DNA from: Cristatella mucedo
Taxonomy: Eukaryota > Bryozoa > Phylactolaemata > Cristatellidae
Length of the DNA: 64,000 nucleotides
Reading direction: 5' to 3'
Assembly (NCBI GenBank): GCA_009760855.2
Contig: WPIO01000204.1
Location: 122,001 to 186,000 of the forward strand
In this document: positions 1 through 27,305 of the stretch, piece after piece
How positions within the stretch are numbered: position 1 is the first letter of the stretch
Layout of the letters: every line of letters starts with the position of its first letter
Notes under the pieces: generated by a model
Seen by the model: only the letters and a program-made list of their open reading frames with translations
Told to the model about the DNA's origin: nothing
Databases searched by the model: none
Translations under genes and position numbers: made by a program

Positions 1-206
1 CACTATTTAAGCTACAGGAGTGCATCTAGGCAACTGGGAGGTTTCATTTTCTAACGAATGGATTGCAGAATTTTCATACCTTGAATTAGGGCGCAAGTTT
101 TCTTCGAGCTGGATTACTCTGCAGCTGTATTTTAAGTACCTTTTTTGCTGTCTGATAGGAAAAATTATACCTAAAGGTCTGATGCTGTCCTGCCGAAGGC
201 CATGAT

Positions 207-226
207 TTTAGGGTTTAGGGTTTAGG
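207..226 (+). repeat. Short TTTAGGG telomere-like tract
   Basis: Two complete TTTAGGG units and a third lacking its last base. This is the Arabidopsis-type telomere heptamer, not the TTAGGG hexamer usual in animals. Three units could arise by chance or slippage. Confidence 0.6.
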
Positions 227-270
227 TCTGCATCTGCTGGACATACAGTGTCAGATGCCTCATCATGATT

Positions 271-272
<2 letters not shown>

Positions 273-311
<39 letters not shown>

Positions 312-440
312 TCACTTGATAAAGCTCCCTCAGAGAACTTAATCTCTCTCTAGGCGCTTTACATTTGCTGTAAAGTGAAATGCAATTGTAGCAAGGTAAG
401 CTAACGTAGGAGTGCCTCGGCTGTTTGGTTATGTCTCATA
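273..440 (-). mobile_element. L2/CR1-type LINE 3' end with (ATT)n tail
   Basis: On the - strand this reads AAATGTAAAGCGCCTAGAGA, then a loop and AGGGAGCTTTATCAAGTG followed by an (ATT)n run. The same 3' hairpin plus ATT tail recurs more than twenty times in the window, linked to L2/CR1-like reverse transcriptase at 1300-2430, 3345-4765 and 48146-49215. Confidence 0.8.
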
Positions 441-614
441 TCGTTAACCCACGTTAGACATACATAAGTTTTGCTGATGAAGCTTCTTTTGGGCAGCTGG
501 CTCAACACACAGGGTGTTCAACCGGATGAGCTTGATAATGTTGGCAGTTCTGCTGCAACTGCCTTGGCTTAGGAAGCTGCTTGTACTCGTTGCTAGCCAG
601 CTGCTATTTGCTGG

Positions 615-955
615 GAAGCACGTGTAAGCACACAGAAAAATGCACAGGAACCCAGCAGATGCTGTTATAAACAAATGCGTTTTAGCTGCTTTTAAATGTC
701 GCCCAGTAATGGGATTTCGAGATCCTAGCTGCTTAAACAGCCTCTTTTTGTATAGCGACAGAAGAGCCTTTACGGCTATCACCACCACTTGCAGTGGCGA
801 TAAAGGATCGCCCACCACAGGAATCGAACCCTCGACCTCAGGACCTAGGTCATGTAAGCAACCGCCTTACCTAGTGTGCCATTACGGCTCACCATGGCAG
901 GCAGGATTGAGCTCCAGACTATAGGAGCGTACTATTTTTAGGAATTGTATCCAAA
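615..955 (-). mobile_element. L2-type LINE fragment split by a SINE
   Basis: The pieces at about 615-721 and 894-955 match adjacent parts of the LINE C-terminal coding region and 3' UTR (compare 48380-48500). They are separated only by the SINE at 722-893, so the SINE inserted into the LINE. Confidence 0.65.
722..893 (-). mobile_element. tRNA-derived SINE, family A
   Basis: Reads on the - strand from ggtgagccg through a tRNA-like head with B-box-like ggttcgattcc, then a body with a self-complementary ccactgca/tgcagtgg stretch, and ends near aagcagctagg. Other copies: 5832-5985, 8722-8884, 13944-14115 and 45219-45384. Confidence 0.8.
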
Positions 956-959
956 TTAG

Positions 960-1290
960 AAGCTTTAGCTCTGCAGGTCCTAGACTGTGGAACTCGCTTC
1001 CACAATTCTTACGCAACGATATCTACTCTCCAACTGCCGACTATGGCACATCTTTTTCAGCGGTCCTGAACTGCTACTTCTATGCTACTCACTACCTCAA
1101 CTGCTCTCCTAACTCTGCTATGCTTCCCACTTTCTCTTTGTTTCGTGAGACGAAGTCTGTTGGCTACCGAATGCGTACCGAAAGCCGCTTAGGCTGTGAG
1201 TGCACTATACAAAACTCTCCTGCGTAACACCCACATGGTCTTTATGACTTTGTGGAGTTACTGACGGAGATACATTACATTACAAATGAT
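960..1290 (+). mobile_element. Second LINE family, 3' end with ACATT tail
   Basis: Codes the end of a reverse-transcriptase ORF with the signature GPGLWNSLPQ-type block, then a short 3' UTR ending in tacattacattaca. Copies at 4770-5150, 5505-5835, 7515-7815 and 32896-33800 share the coding block and 3' end. This family lacks the GCGCC hairpin and ends in short ACATT repeats, so it is distinct from the L2-tailed family. Confidence 0.75.
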
Positions 1291-1299
1291 TTGAGGTTG

Positions 1300-2430
1300 G
1301 TAAGTCGTACAACTTGACAGCTTCAGTCAGCCGTGCTGGTGATACTATGCCTGACCCGTTTGAAAAGTAGTCTGGATAGAGCTGGAACAGAAGAATGATG
1401 AAACCTAACGTGAGTGACACAAAGTTGGTGTTCTCTCTGCTTGACTGGGAGCAAGCAGGTCGGTGAGAAGTGATGTAATTTGACAACTGCCATGCTCACG
1501 ACATTCCCTGACCTGTCGACATTTAAAAAAGCTAGAAACACTTATTTATCGAAGCATTTAGTGGGTCCATGTGATTCATCCTGTGTGTGCTTTTGCATGC
1601 TGACACTGTGCATGCTGCCACTAACCATATTTGCATGCTGATCCTGTGCTTGTCACCTCTTAATTATATTGTGCTTATTGTCATTGAGCATGCTACCACT
1701 GACCATTCGACTATGCTTCCTTTGCAGCATATATGAAGTGTCTAGAAAGAGATAAAGTTCTCTGAAAGCACTATACAAATGTATTGTTATTGTTAGTAAT
1801 GTGCTCACGACTAACAAGCTGGCTGCATGTTTGGCATGGCATGGCATGGCTGCAGTTTTGTACCAGCTTTAAGTGCAGCCTCATTTCACTGGCCGGAGGA
1901 CCTACTAGTAGTGAATCACAGAAATCGAGACCTGATGTTACAAATGCATGGACCAGCTTGGATTTGGTATCTCTGGAATGGCTGGCCCGAATTTTTGCAA
2001 TGTTATACAGCTGACAGTAGGCAGACTTTATCGTGGAGCTGATGTGGTTGTCTAGGGAAAGGTCAGTTTGAAATAGGGTGCACAAGATTTCATGAAACTG
2101 CTGAACGACATATCCAGGCTTAGCCCATGTTGTGATACAGGTTTTCCAATTTCAGAGTAGTGCCCAGTAGTATTTGCCTAGGACTAGTAAGTTGGTTTTG
2201 TTGTCATTTGGGTTTAAGTAAGTTTGTTGTCATGCAAGTGCAAATGTCTGCAAAACATTTAGCTAGGGAGTTAGGAGAGTTTGACTTGCTGAACGGCTGG
2301 GAGGGAAATATCCATAGGTACAGCTATGTTTCATCTGCAAGAAATGAAAGGCTAGATTGTGCTTGGCAACGGCTAGTGCTATAGCAAATGTATTATAAAG
2401 ATATCTTGGTGATACTACCACCAAAAATGT
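1300..2430 (-). pseudogene. Decayed L2/CR1 LINE reverse transcriptase
   Basis: Read on the - strand the pieces give LAFHF, then DLSLDNHISSTIKSAYCQLY, KLVHAFVTSGLDFCDSLLVG and a remnant of HITPLL..LPVKQR. These are the palm, thumb and connection blocks of a CR1/L2-clade non-LTR reverse transcriptase. The catalytic DD box is lost, the frame is broken, and the copy is split by the opposite-strand fragment at 1497-1797. Confidence 0.8.
1497..1797 (+). mobile_element. L2 LINE 3' UTR inserted in an older LINE
   Basis: Matches 4440-4760 along its length: acatttaaaaa, the gcatgctg-rich 3' UTR, the hairpin (gtgtctagaaagagat...ttctctgaaagcac) and a TTGTTA tail. It interrupts the - strand LINE reading on both sides. 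Confidence 0.75.
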
Positions 2431-3224
2431 CTTGTCAAGGCATACTGATGGTGGAGGGGGATTTAGAGGTTGATAAGAATTTTATTTGCTTCATTTACGG
2501 TGGCTGATTAGTAGCAGCACAGAAGTAGTAATGCTGAGTAGAGGCAGCAGTATTTGTATCTTGGGGCTTTGTTTGACCGTCTATTAATTCGTATTACTTG
2601 GCCATCTAGTTAGAGCTACATTGGCAGTGAGTTGAGGTTTGCGAGTCCATGTGTAATCATGCTTTTTTGATTCAGTGACAACTTCAAAATACTGCCAATT
2701 ATTGATAATTGAACCGGCTGCCTACAGTAGTCCATCGTCTACAGCCTACTGTTTTCCACTGCAAAATCTTTTGATCCCCCATTAGGTTGTTGGAAAAAGC
2801 TACCTTGCGGGCCTATTGTGTGTGTGTGTGTGTGTTTGTATGTGTGCGCGAGTGTGTGCATATGTATTTGCTGTGATGTTCGTGCTACACAGTTAGAACC
2901 ATGTTTGTATCTATTGTTTTGGCCTTTGCTGCTGTGGTTATGCTGGAGCATCAAAGATACAGCTGGTGCTCCTGCAAATGTTAATCTCAAGTCGACGCGT
3001 GTTTGTTTTGGACTGGCCATTAGGGATATGTGTAATTCAAGTGTTACAGAGGATTGTCACAATGGGGCTCACCCAACTACTCTCAGGTTTTTTACTTTGG
3101 CCTGCATGTCCTATTGCCGGTTTTTATGATTTGTGCATGAGTAATGACCAGGTAAAAAACCTACCTGCTCCTCACAGCCTTTGCACTGGCCATGTGAATC
3201 TGTTTTCCTATGTGTGCTGAAACT
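2431..3224. other. No gene seen; short GT-rich tract
   Basis: An imperfect (GT)n run lies at about 2817-2850. The rest shows no homology I recognise and no plausible exon. Confidence 0.6.
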
Positions 3225-3345
3225 GTGGATGTAATGTATCTGTCTGTAATTCCACAAAGCCAAGACTAAGCAGGTGTTATACAGGAGTATTTCGGTTCCC
3301 ATTCAGTAGCCAACAGACTTCATCTCACGCAGACTTAGGTTGAGT
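3225..3345 (-). mobile_element. Second-family LINE 3' end
   Basis: Begins taatgtatctgtctgtaatt and runs through the same 3' UTR and coding end as the reverse complement of 1150-1285. Only about 120 bp remain. Confidence 0.7.
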
Positions 3346-4765
3346 CTCTCGGCTAGTCTTGCTTGATATTTCGGTAGCTTTTGATACCATCAATCACCAA
3401 GTCCTTCTTAAGCATTTCTCATTTTGCCTGGGCACCACTGGCACTGAATTGGAATGGTTCAGGTCCTATTTCAGTGGGAGACTCCCGAGTATTGATGGAA
3501 ATGGACCAAGATCATCAGAGGAAACTCTGAAATAGGGGGTACCTCAGGGCTCTGTGCTTGGTCCTGTTCTTTTCACGGTTTATACTCTCCCTCTTGCCAG
3601 TGGGATTGCTAAGCAAAATCTAGGCTTTCACTTCTATGCAGACGACCTCAGTTGTACTTTTCTTTGAGCCCTCCCAGCCCCTGAGCATGTCAAATCCTCT
3701 CAACTGCTGCATGTATTAATGACATTTGCACATGGATGGCAGCAAGCTTTTTAAAATTGAATAGTGATAAAACCCAACTCACTAGTTATGGGCAAACCAA
3801 GTGTGATTCAGAAATTGATAAGGTGAGCACTTAAAATTGGAAAGGTGAACGCTCAAAGTCACCTCTGCCAGCATATCCGCTGTTGAATCTGCACGAAATC
3901 TAGGTGTCATGTTCCAAAGTGACCTTTCATTAGACGACCACATCAGCCCTACAGTCAAGTCTGCCTGTTTTCAGCTACATAACATTGCTAAAATTCGGGC
4001 TTGCTTAGACAGGGCTACCACATCTAAGTTGGTCCATACATTGTGACATCTAGTCTTGACTTCTGTAACTCATTGGTTGTTGGTCTACCGGCCTGTGCAC
4101 TCAGGTGCTTACAGCTGGTGCAAAACTCTGCAGCTAGGCTTGTCTGTCCTAAAGGTCACAGTTGCCACATCATACCACTTCTCGGCGACCTGCACTGACT
4201 CACCGACCTGCACTGACTCACAGTTAAGCAATGCATCGACTTCCAGGTTCTGTCACTCACTTTAGGTTCCTTCATTCTTGGACTCCAGTCTACCTATCAG
4301 ATCTACTCCCCCACCAGGCTAAGCATAATACAACCTGCTTTTCGGAATCTAATTGTTTACCTATACCTCGTAAAAACCTCAAATTCTTTCGAGACCACAC
4401 CTTTAGTTCCTATTCTCCCTAAGCCTGGAATTCACTCTCGATTTGTGTCACGACATCTCCAGACTTGTCCACATTTAAAAAGAAACTAAAATCACATCTA
4501 TTTATCACTACATTTAGTGGGTCCATGTGATTCGTCCTTTATGTGCTTATGCATGCTGACACTGTTGCATGCTGCCACTAACCATGCATGCTGACCTGGT
4601 GCTTGTCACCTCTCTAATCATGTTATGCTTGTTCATTGAGCATGCTACCACTAACCATTCGATCATGCTTCCTTAACATCAAATGTGAAGTGCCTCGAAA
4701 GAGACTGAGTTCTCTGAGGGTGCTATACCAAATGTATTAGGATAGTTATTATTATTAGTAAACAG
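3345..4765 (+). pseudogene. 5'-truncated L2/CR1 LINE, best-preserved RT
   Basis: Codes, with several stops and frame changes, the reverse-transcriptase blocks [28 protein letters not shown] (3536-3565) and FHFYADDL with the catalytic YADD at 3635-3646. Further on come DFCNSLVVGLPAC-like and LQLVQNSAARLVC-like blocks in shifted frames, the 3' UTR and the hairpin, ending in a TTATTATTATTA run near 4750. The endonuclease and ORF1 are absent, the usual result of incomplete target-primed reverse transcription. It cannot make an enzyme. Confidence 0.9.
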
Positions 4766-4769
4766 TACC

Positions 4770-5150
4770 GAGAAAGTGAGAAGCATAGTTGAGCTAATAG
4801 GGCAGTTGAGGTAGTGAGTGGCGTGAAATTAGCAGTTCAAGACGTTGGGAAATGATGTGCCATAGTCGGCTGTAGGAAGGTAGATTTCGTTGCTTATGAA
4901 TTGGGAAAGTGAGTTCCACAGTCCAGGACCTCTAGAGCAAAACCTTCTGTTGTCAATGGTCTTTTGGTGGAGAAGTGGAACAGCTATTTTATTGTCCATA
5001 AAGGCCCCGAGGGCACGAATAGGCCGATGCTGCAGTTCAACTAGGTATGAAGGAAGCAAGCTGTGGCTGGCCTTGTGGGTGAGCAATGGTTTTAACTTCA
5101 CTCTGTATTCGTTGATCAACCTGAAGCCAGCAAAGCTACTTTGGCAAAGG
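4770..5150 (-). pseudogene. Second-family LINE, C-terminal coding end
   Basis: On the - strand an open stretch reads INEYRVKLKPLLTHKASHSL, then RGPGLWNSLSQFISNEIYLP and TADYGTSFPNVLNC. This is the conserved end of a non-LTR reverse transcriptase (thumb/connection), clearly homologous to 33078-33475 on the - strand. Confidence 0.8.
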
Positions 5151-5164
5151 TATGATCACCAATC

Positions 5165-5250
5165 AAACGAGTTCTTTCTTCCCAGCATATGTAAAGTACC
5201 CAGGAATTTATTTTTCTTAAGGTGCTATACACATGTTTTAGTAGTATCGT
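5165..5250 (+). mobile_element. Worn L2-type 3' hairpin tail
   Basis: tatgtaaagtacccaggaa, then a T-rich loop and aaggtgctatacacatg: a decayed copy of the LINE 3' end. Confidence 0.5.
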
Positions 5251-5259
5251 TATGCATCT

Positions 5260-5380
5260 TAGCCCAGGGAAAAGATGCTTGCTTGTCTTGATCCAGGTCT
5301 TGGGTTCTAGTCATGCAGTGGCAATAGCTGCACTGGGTCTTTTGCCACTATATAAATGAGGCTGTTAAATTTGCTTTTTT
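5260..5380 (+). mobile_element. Fragment of SINE family A
   Basis: Contains a tRNA-like tcttgggttctagtc segment, then gcagtggcaatagctgcact and a gccactatataaatgaggctg stretch that follows the order of the SINE at 5832-5985. Heavily diverged. Confidence 0.5.
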
Positions 5381-5504
5381 TGTCACGGCTTGGCTCCTTC
5401 ACGCCTAGTTAAACCGCTGTACCAGTTTCAGCCTTCTCGTATCCTCAGGTCCTCCGTATACAATAAATGACTTGTTTCATTTCTCCACTTAAAGACAGTT
5501 GGCG

Positions 5505-5835
5505 ACAGAAGCTTTTGCTATGCAGGTCCTAGACTGTGGAACTTACTTTCACAGTTTTTAGCCCACATCTTATCTCCTGCTGCCGACTGTGGATTATCTT
5601 TTCCAGCCGTCCCCAGCTACTATTTCCATGCTACTCACTACCTCAACTGGCCTCCTGACTCAGCTGTGCTTCTTCTCACTCTCTCTTTGTTGCGTAAAAT
5701 TAGGTCTCTTGGCTCCAAGTGTGTAGTAAAAGCTTCTCAGGCTTTGTGTGTGCTATACAGAAAACTCTTCCGAGTAACACCCACATAGTGTTAATGGCTT
5801 TGTGGAGTTACAGATGGAGATATGTTACATGGGGC
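5505..5835 (+). mobile_element. Second-family LINE 3' end
   Basis: Same segment as 960-1290: tcctagactgtggaac coding block, the ctgctgccgactgtgg block, then the 3' UTR to tggagatatgttacat. A family-A SINE follows immediately. Confidence 0.75.
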
Positions 5836-5985
5836 CGGATTAGCCCAGGAGGTAAGGTGCTCCCTCTTCACGATCAAGGTCGTGGGTTCGAATCCTGCAG
5901 TGAGAGATCCTTTATTGCCAACTGCAATTGGTGGTGATTGCTGTTAAGGGTCTTATGTGGCTATACAAATGATACTATTAAATCA
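5832..5985 (+). mobile_element. tRNA-derived SINE, family A, + strand
   Basis: The tRNA-like head carries an A-box-like ttagcccaggagg and a perfect B box GGTTCGAATCC at 5885-5895. The body includes attgccaactgcaattggtgg, and the copy ends in the family's aaatcagctag. Confidence 0.8.
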
Positions 5986-6568
5986 GCTAGTATTTTGTTT
6001 TATGACATGTATATCTGGTAATCTGTTCATTCATTAATGACAAGTGTCACTTTTCAAGTTTGAATTGCTAGTTCAGGCTTTTTGCAAGGATTGGCAGAAC
6101 CATTATATGGTCTGAGTTAATCTCATGCTTGTAGTCAACATCATATTTTTCTAACCGTGATCGATGTGAATTGATATCACGATAAGAAAAATAGCTTATA
6201 TTTGTGCAAGAAAAATGGCTTGCTCTTACCACCCCACAATCAATACCTATTGGTTGCTGTCTAGCGATCTTGGCAGTCATGGCATGCAGCCTTTGCACTT
6301 TGACTGTGATGGTTGCCCTTTGGATGACATTGTCCATGGCTATCTCAGAGCCAATTTAGCTGTCACCTCGATTGACCTTCATAACTACTCTCAAGAAAAA
6401 ATACGGGTCTGTTCTTCTAACAAAAGGTTTTGGCTCATGGTCTCTACTAGTCTTCTGCTTACTATCGTACTGGCTCAGTCTGAGCTTTGGTCACAACTGC
6501 ATGCTAGTGCCTAGGTCCACTCTGGTTGGGCTGGTTGTTTTCTGTTTCTCAATAATAGCTCATTTTAG

Positions 6569-22978
<16,410 letters not shown>

Positions 22979-24355
22979 CAGCTTGCTGGAGTGAGCAGTG
23001 TGTTACGCGACCTTGTTTATGCCAAGTTAATGAAACTTGGCTTCTACACTGCATTCGATCAGCTTCCCATGTGTTCTGGAGTCACTCTCAGTCTATGTGT
23101 AAACCAGCTCAGGACTGTGCATGCGCCCTATTTGCATCTATTGCCAGCATCCTATAGGCTCATACGATTTATTAAGTATTATATATAGCTTGTTGCAAAA
23201 TGAGAGCGTTTTTCTAAGCCTACGTGTTTCGGTGCGATACCAGGTTACTAAACTGATTTGGAGTTCATAACTGAGCATGTTGTCACTGTCTCATTATCAT
23301 TTCACAAAGCTACGATAGCTTAGTGGTGGTTCTGATACTGGTGAGTGTTCTGCAATGCATGCAATGGCCTAAGCAGCTTTCTCCGAAGAATCCGTAGCCG
23401 TCAGCTGTCCTCACGTGCTCAAAATGAAAAATGAGAATTTAAGGGACAATTAGGAAGCAAACAATATAAGTTAGCAAGAAGTAGTTGTGAAGGGCAGTTC
23501 GGAGAAAGTACTCAATAGTAGCTGGAGGGGCGGATTGAGTTGCTACACACGAATTGTGTCAGTGCACAGTGCCTTTCGGGCTCCAAGATGATTGAACATA
23601 AAGAAGTTCGAAGTAGCCAATACAGTTTTTATAGTTGGAGAGAGAGTAAGAGTTTACATGTAGCTGCTGTTTGCCCGGGAGCTAATGTAGATCCTGTCGC
23701 AAAGTTAAGATGTTTCTGAATTTATTAGATAGATTTAAAGACGCACTGCATCGAGATTCAGTACTAATTTTACTTGTTCGTCAGAATTACAGTAGTATGG
23801 TTACGGTGGTCCAGCCTTGAACGAACCAATGAGAAGTACTGCAACGAAAGTAGTGATCGTAGTGAAGGAACGAATGTAACAAGAGACCATGGTAACTCGC
23901 CCAAATGTCAGCCGCTGGTCCACGAGTATATTCATTTCGAGGATGACGTTCGGATTTCTTGTAGCTGCAGCTTGGCATAAAAACGAGCAACACAAGATGC
24001 TGGCTATATGCATAGCATTTCCTATTAGGAGTTCAGCTTTGCTATCGAGTAACATTTGAAACTTGGCCGACATTATGGTCCAAAGGAGTCAAGTTAAGCA
24101 GATTGCAAAGTTTACCAGGAAGTAAAACTGGTCTGAGGCACTGAAGTATTCAACACAAAGCGGCTGCCAAAACGAAGTGAAGAAGCTATCAGATCGAACC
24201 GGACCAATGTCAGACCAATAGAGATCTCAAAAGAATACAAGCCATTCAAACGAAAACTAATCAATTCAAAAACCACTATGTGGCAACGTTTGACTGGTTT
24301 CGCAATGCTCCAATTTTGAATGTATAAAAAGCCAAATAGGCTCATAACATCTCGG
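22979..24355. other. Region 3' of DDX47, no gene seen
   Basis: Includes the DDX47 3' UTR at its start. Several short open frames near 23774-24073 overlap on both strands and show no domain or splice logic. Confidence 0.5.
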
Positions 24356-24359
24356 GCAA

Positions 24360-25640
24360 TGCATGGCAACCAACGGCTCAGCTCGAAGCTGCAATCCACT
24401 ACAATCCGTTGCAAATTGGCTGCACAAAGTGCCAATTGTCATCGTATGTCACATTTCTTTGTACTACGAGGGAAAACCTACAACTAGCAAGCTATTTCTT
24501 ACATTAATTGTCAACAATCACGGCAATCTACCGCAATGGCATGGTCAATACCGAAAACCAAGGCAAGTTGACGAGAAATCGGCTGCACCAAGCTTCAATT
24601 GTCATTCGGCGTCACATCTCACGTCGTGCAAACGTACATTTAACCCGCTCAGTTCAATCTTGGGCAAGGCAAGGCAATCGACAGCAATGGAAGGTCAAAT
24701 ACGACAATCCATTATGATCCACAGCTAATCACCGAAAAGTGGCTGGGCCAAAAGCACATTTTTCTTACTCGTCATTGTGCAGTGTGTTAAAAATGCAATC
24801 ACATAATTTCAACCAACCGCGAACGTACAATCGGGAGCGATGATTGGCAATCGACAACAATGACCCGGGTCAATACCCCAACTTTCGGCAAATCGACGAG
24901 AAATTTGGCAGCGTAACGGCCCAATTGTCATTACTTATAATATTCGAAAGTGTCCATAGTGAAACCGTGGCATTTTCAAGCTGCTTTGCTCGTTAACTGT
25001 CAGCAATGCACGGCAATCCACAATAATGGCCGGGGCCAATACCGAAATATGTAGAAAATCGATCGACAAGAGTGGCTGCATCTCTCATTCCACAAGCCAT
25101 CTAACTGTGCGTGCACATAATATTTATTCGCTGTGCGAGTTCAATCAATGGCGACGCATGGCGATTGTCTGGTAAAAGCTTATCCATAACGGTCCGTTAC
25201 AAATGGACAGCTGCTGAGAGAAGCTCAGAAGTTTTCTTGCGTATTGAAATTCACTACATTAAAAGTGCAACCACATCTGTTTGACTAGACATTGGCCGTT
25301 CGAAGCTCTAATTATAATGCCAAATAACGTTCACTATGGGTGCTTACACTTTCATTCCATTGTGTGCGTCATCTCGGGCAATGAATGGCGATCGATGGCA
25401 ACGGCCCTGAAAAATACGGGAATCTGTGACGCTCTGCTGCAGTTAGACACAAACTGGTAGGATAACATCCAACTGTTCTTGCTTAGTACAGGGCGTTGTA
25501 TTAAAAGTGCAACCACATCTTTTCAACCAATCGCAAACGTACAATCGAGGGTAATGCACTGCAATCGACGGCAATGGCCCGGGAAAATACAGCAAGCCAC
25601 AACGCACTGTCACATTTAGACGGAAAATGATTGGGCGATG
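24360..25640 (+). repeat. Degenerate tandem array, about 145-235 bp units
   Basis: The phrase gcaatcgacggcaatggccc (worn forms) followed by ggg..aatac recurs near 24364, 24517, 24668, 24845, 25010, 25150, 25385 and 25555. Between them recur aagtggctg, caattgtcat, aaaagtgcaaccacatc and caaacgtacaatcg in the same order. A decayed satellite; no protein is encoded. Confidence 0.7.
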
Positions 25641-25703
25641 CTCAGCAAATGTAAAGCGCCTAGAAAGAGATTAAGTTCTCTGAGGGCGCTTTATCAAGTG
25701 CAA

Positions 25704-25734
<31 letters not shown>

Positions 25735-25735
25735 T
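25638..25735 (+). mobile_element. L2-type 3' hairpin with (ATT)n tail
   Basis: aatgtaaagcgcctagaaag, loop, ttctctgagggcgctttatc, then nine ATT units. AAAGCGCC and GGCGCTTT pair as the outer stem, AGAGA and TCTCT as the inner. It abuts the end of the tandem array. Confidence 0.85.
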
Positions 25736-26025
25736 AGATTCCTCTCTGTGCTATATACCGTTTCGGGTTCTCCCCGGAAATGCCATTGTTTGTGCTTGCT
25801 CTCGGTCAGTGCATTTCAATTAACGGAAATGGCCTTTGCCAATGCAGCAATCTTCTGCAATGAACCGCGGACCGACCACAAATAGGCTGTGCGAAGCGAA
25901 AGGTATACATTGGTTATGACAACGAAATCATTTTTTTAGTTTTCTCCTTCCATTTCAATCCAATAAATACTTTCAATTTCGGGCAATGAGCAGCAATCAA
26001 TTGGTAATCTGTAGTCTGAGTTATC

Positions 26026-26229
26026 GTCCGACATCGAACGGCACAGGACGCTAGCCGACGAGCAACACCACAGGTTTATTTCACCAACACAAAGAGCAGG
26101 GCTCTCCTCGCCCCTCTCGCCCACCGGAGTCCCCGACTCCCTTGTCATAACAATTAATAATAGCACGTCCCGGCTGCTTACCACATCGAGTATCACAGCC
26201 CACTCGTACAGCAATCAGGGGCAGTGTCA
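26026..26229 (-). mobile_element. Solo LTR of the Gypsy-like element
   Basis: The reverse complement aligns end to end with the LTRs at 29919-30130 and 31454-31665: tgacactgcccctgatt start, gtacgagtgggctgtga, gagaggggcgaggagag, an aataaa, then ggtgttgctcgtcggctag. No internal region adjoins it, as expected after LTR-LTR recombination. Confidence 0.75.
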
Positions 26230-26254
26230 TCAATTAAATGAAACCTCATAATAA

Positions 26255-26780
26255 TTGGGCGAATTCTTCAATTCATTACAACCTTTTAAAAATCTTTCAG
26301 CAATTGGCTACGGGAAGCTTGATTCTCATGGGCTACTTGCATATTCCATTCTTCTGCAAATCTTTGGACATACTGTGCTCTTCCAATGCCATACTACTCA
26401 AACCGTAGGCCCACGGCGTGCTTCTCACTACCACCGTAGACCAACTCTAGCTGACCACCAACCTAGGCCACAGAAAAGAGGTACGACGAATGAGAGCCTA
26501 CTCACTGGCCATGCTGTTTTGTGTGCGCACGCCACAGCAAACACACTCGATCTCACAAATCTGGCCAGGCTACCTTTTGCTAAACGTGAGAGATTACATA
26601 GTGGTCGCAGGTTAATGGTTTTATTTAATCATGTTAGCAGCATGGAAATGTCAATTGAGGATGGTTTATTTGATCACCATCAACCATTTTGTAATGCTGT
26701 GTATACAGCATCTGCAGCGTGCCAAGAATGAGGTTCCGTTCTCTGAGGGTACTACACAAATATTACTATTCTTATTATTT
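26255..26780 (+). other. Unassigned segment ending in an L2-like tail
   Basis: A 158-codon open frame (26255-26731) has no domain I recognise. Its end overlaps a worn L2-type tail (gttctctgagggtactacac then TTATTATT). It may be the body of an unrecognised SINE or LINE; I do not call it a gene. Confidence 0.3.
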
Positions 26781-27204
26781 CACAGAGGGAAAATGTAAGC
26801 GTGTACGGGAAATAAGTACTACCCGTAATTTCTCTGCATTCCTTAATGTGCATACTCAACTCAAGTCATGAGACCACTAGTTTTCGTCAAGCGGGCGAAC
26901 CAGGTGAGCGAGACCTTATGGTTAGCAGGAAAAGCACGTCATTGGCACTCCACAGCCACGTGTAGTGAGCATTAGAGGTCCGGTGAGAGCTAAACATCAG
27001 TGGAAGGGTGATAAGCTACATTGATTAGTAACAATCCAAGCTCGCACAGCTGTTGTAGTGTTAAGATGAAAATTATAGATATTTATTTATCATGCTCTAC
27101 GTGAGGGCAGTCGAGGAAGTTTCCAGGGGTGTGAACTCTCAGGTTGCAGGTCAGTGCCAAGCTATTAGAGGCCATGTCGGTCTGACAAAGAAGCATATGC
27201 CTAA

Positions 27205-27305
27205 GACTTTATAATAATAAAAACAATACGTTTGTATGGCGCCATCAGAGAAATTTGTCTCTTTCCAAGCACTTTACGTTGGCTGCAAAGGAAGCATAGT
27301 CTAAA
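27205..27305 (-). mobile_element. L2-type 3' tail
   Basis: ataataaaaacaatacgttt, then gcgccatcagagaaa and ctctttccaagcacttta: hairpin and worn ATT tail on the - strand. Confidence 0.7.

Noticed and set aside
5832-5905. tRNA gene
   Set aside because: The B box is perfect but there is no pairing acceptor stem, and the sequence runs into the SINE body seen in four other copies.
22979-24073. Second gene downstream of DDX47
   Set aside because: Open frames of up to 90 codons overlap on both strands with no domain or conserved splice pattern.
26255-26731. 158-codon open frame as a gene
   Set aside because: No family recognised. It runs into an L2-like tail and lies next to a solo LTR, so a repeat body is more likely.
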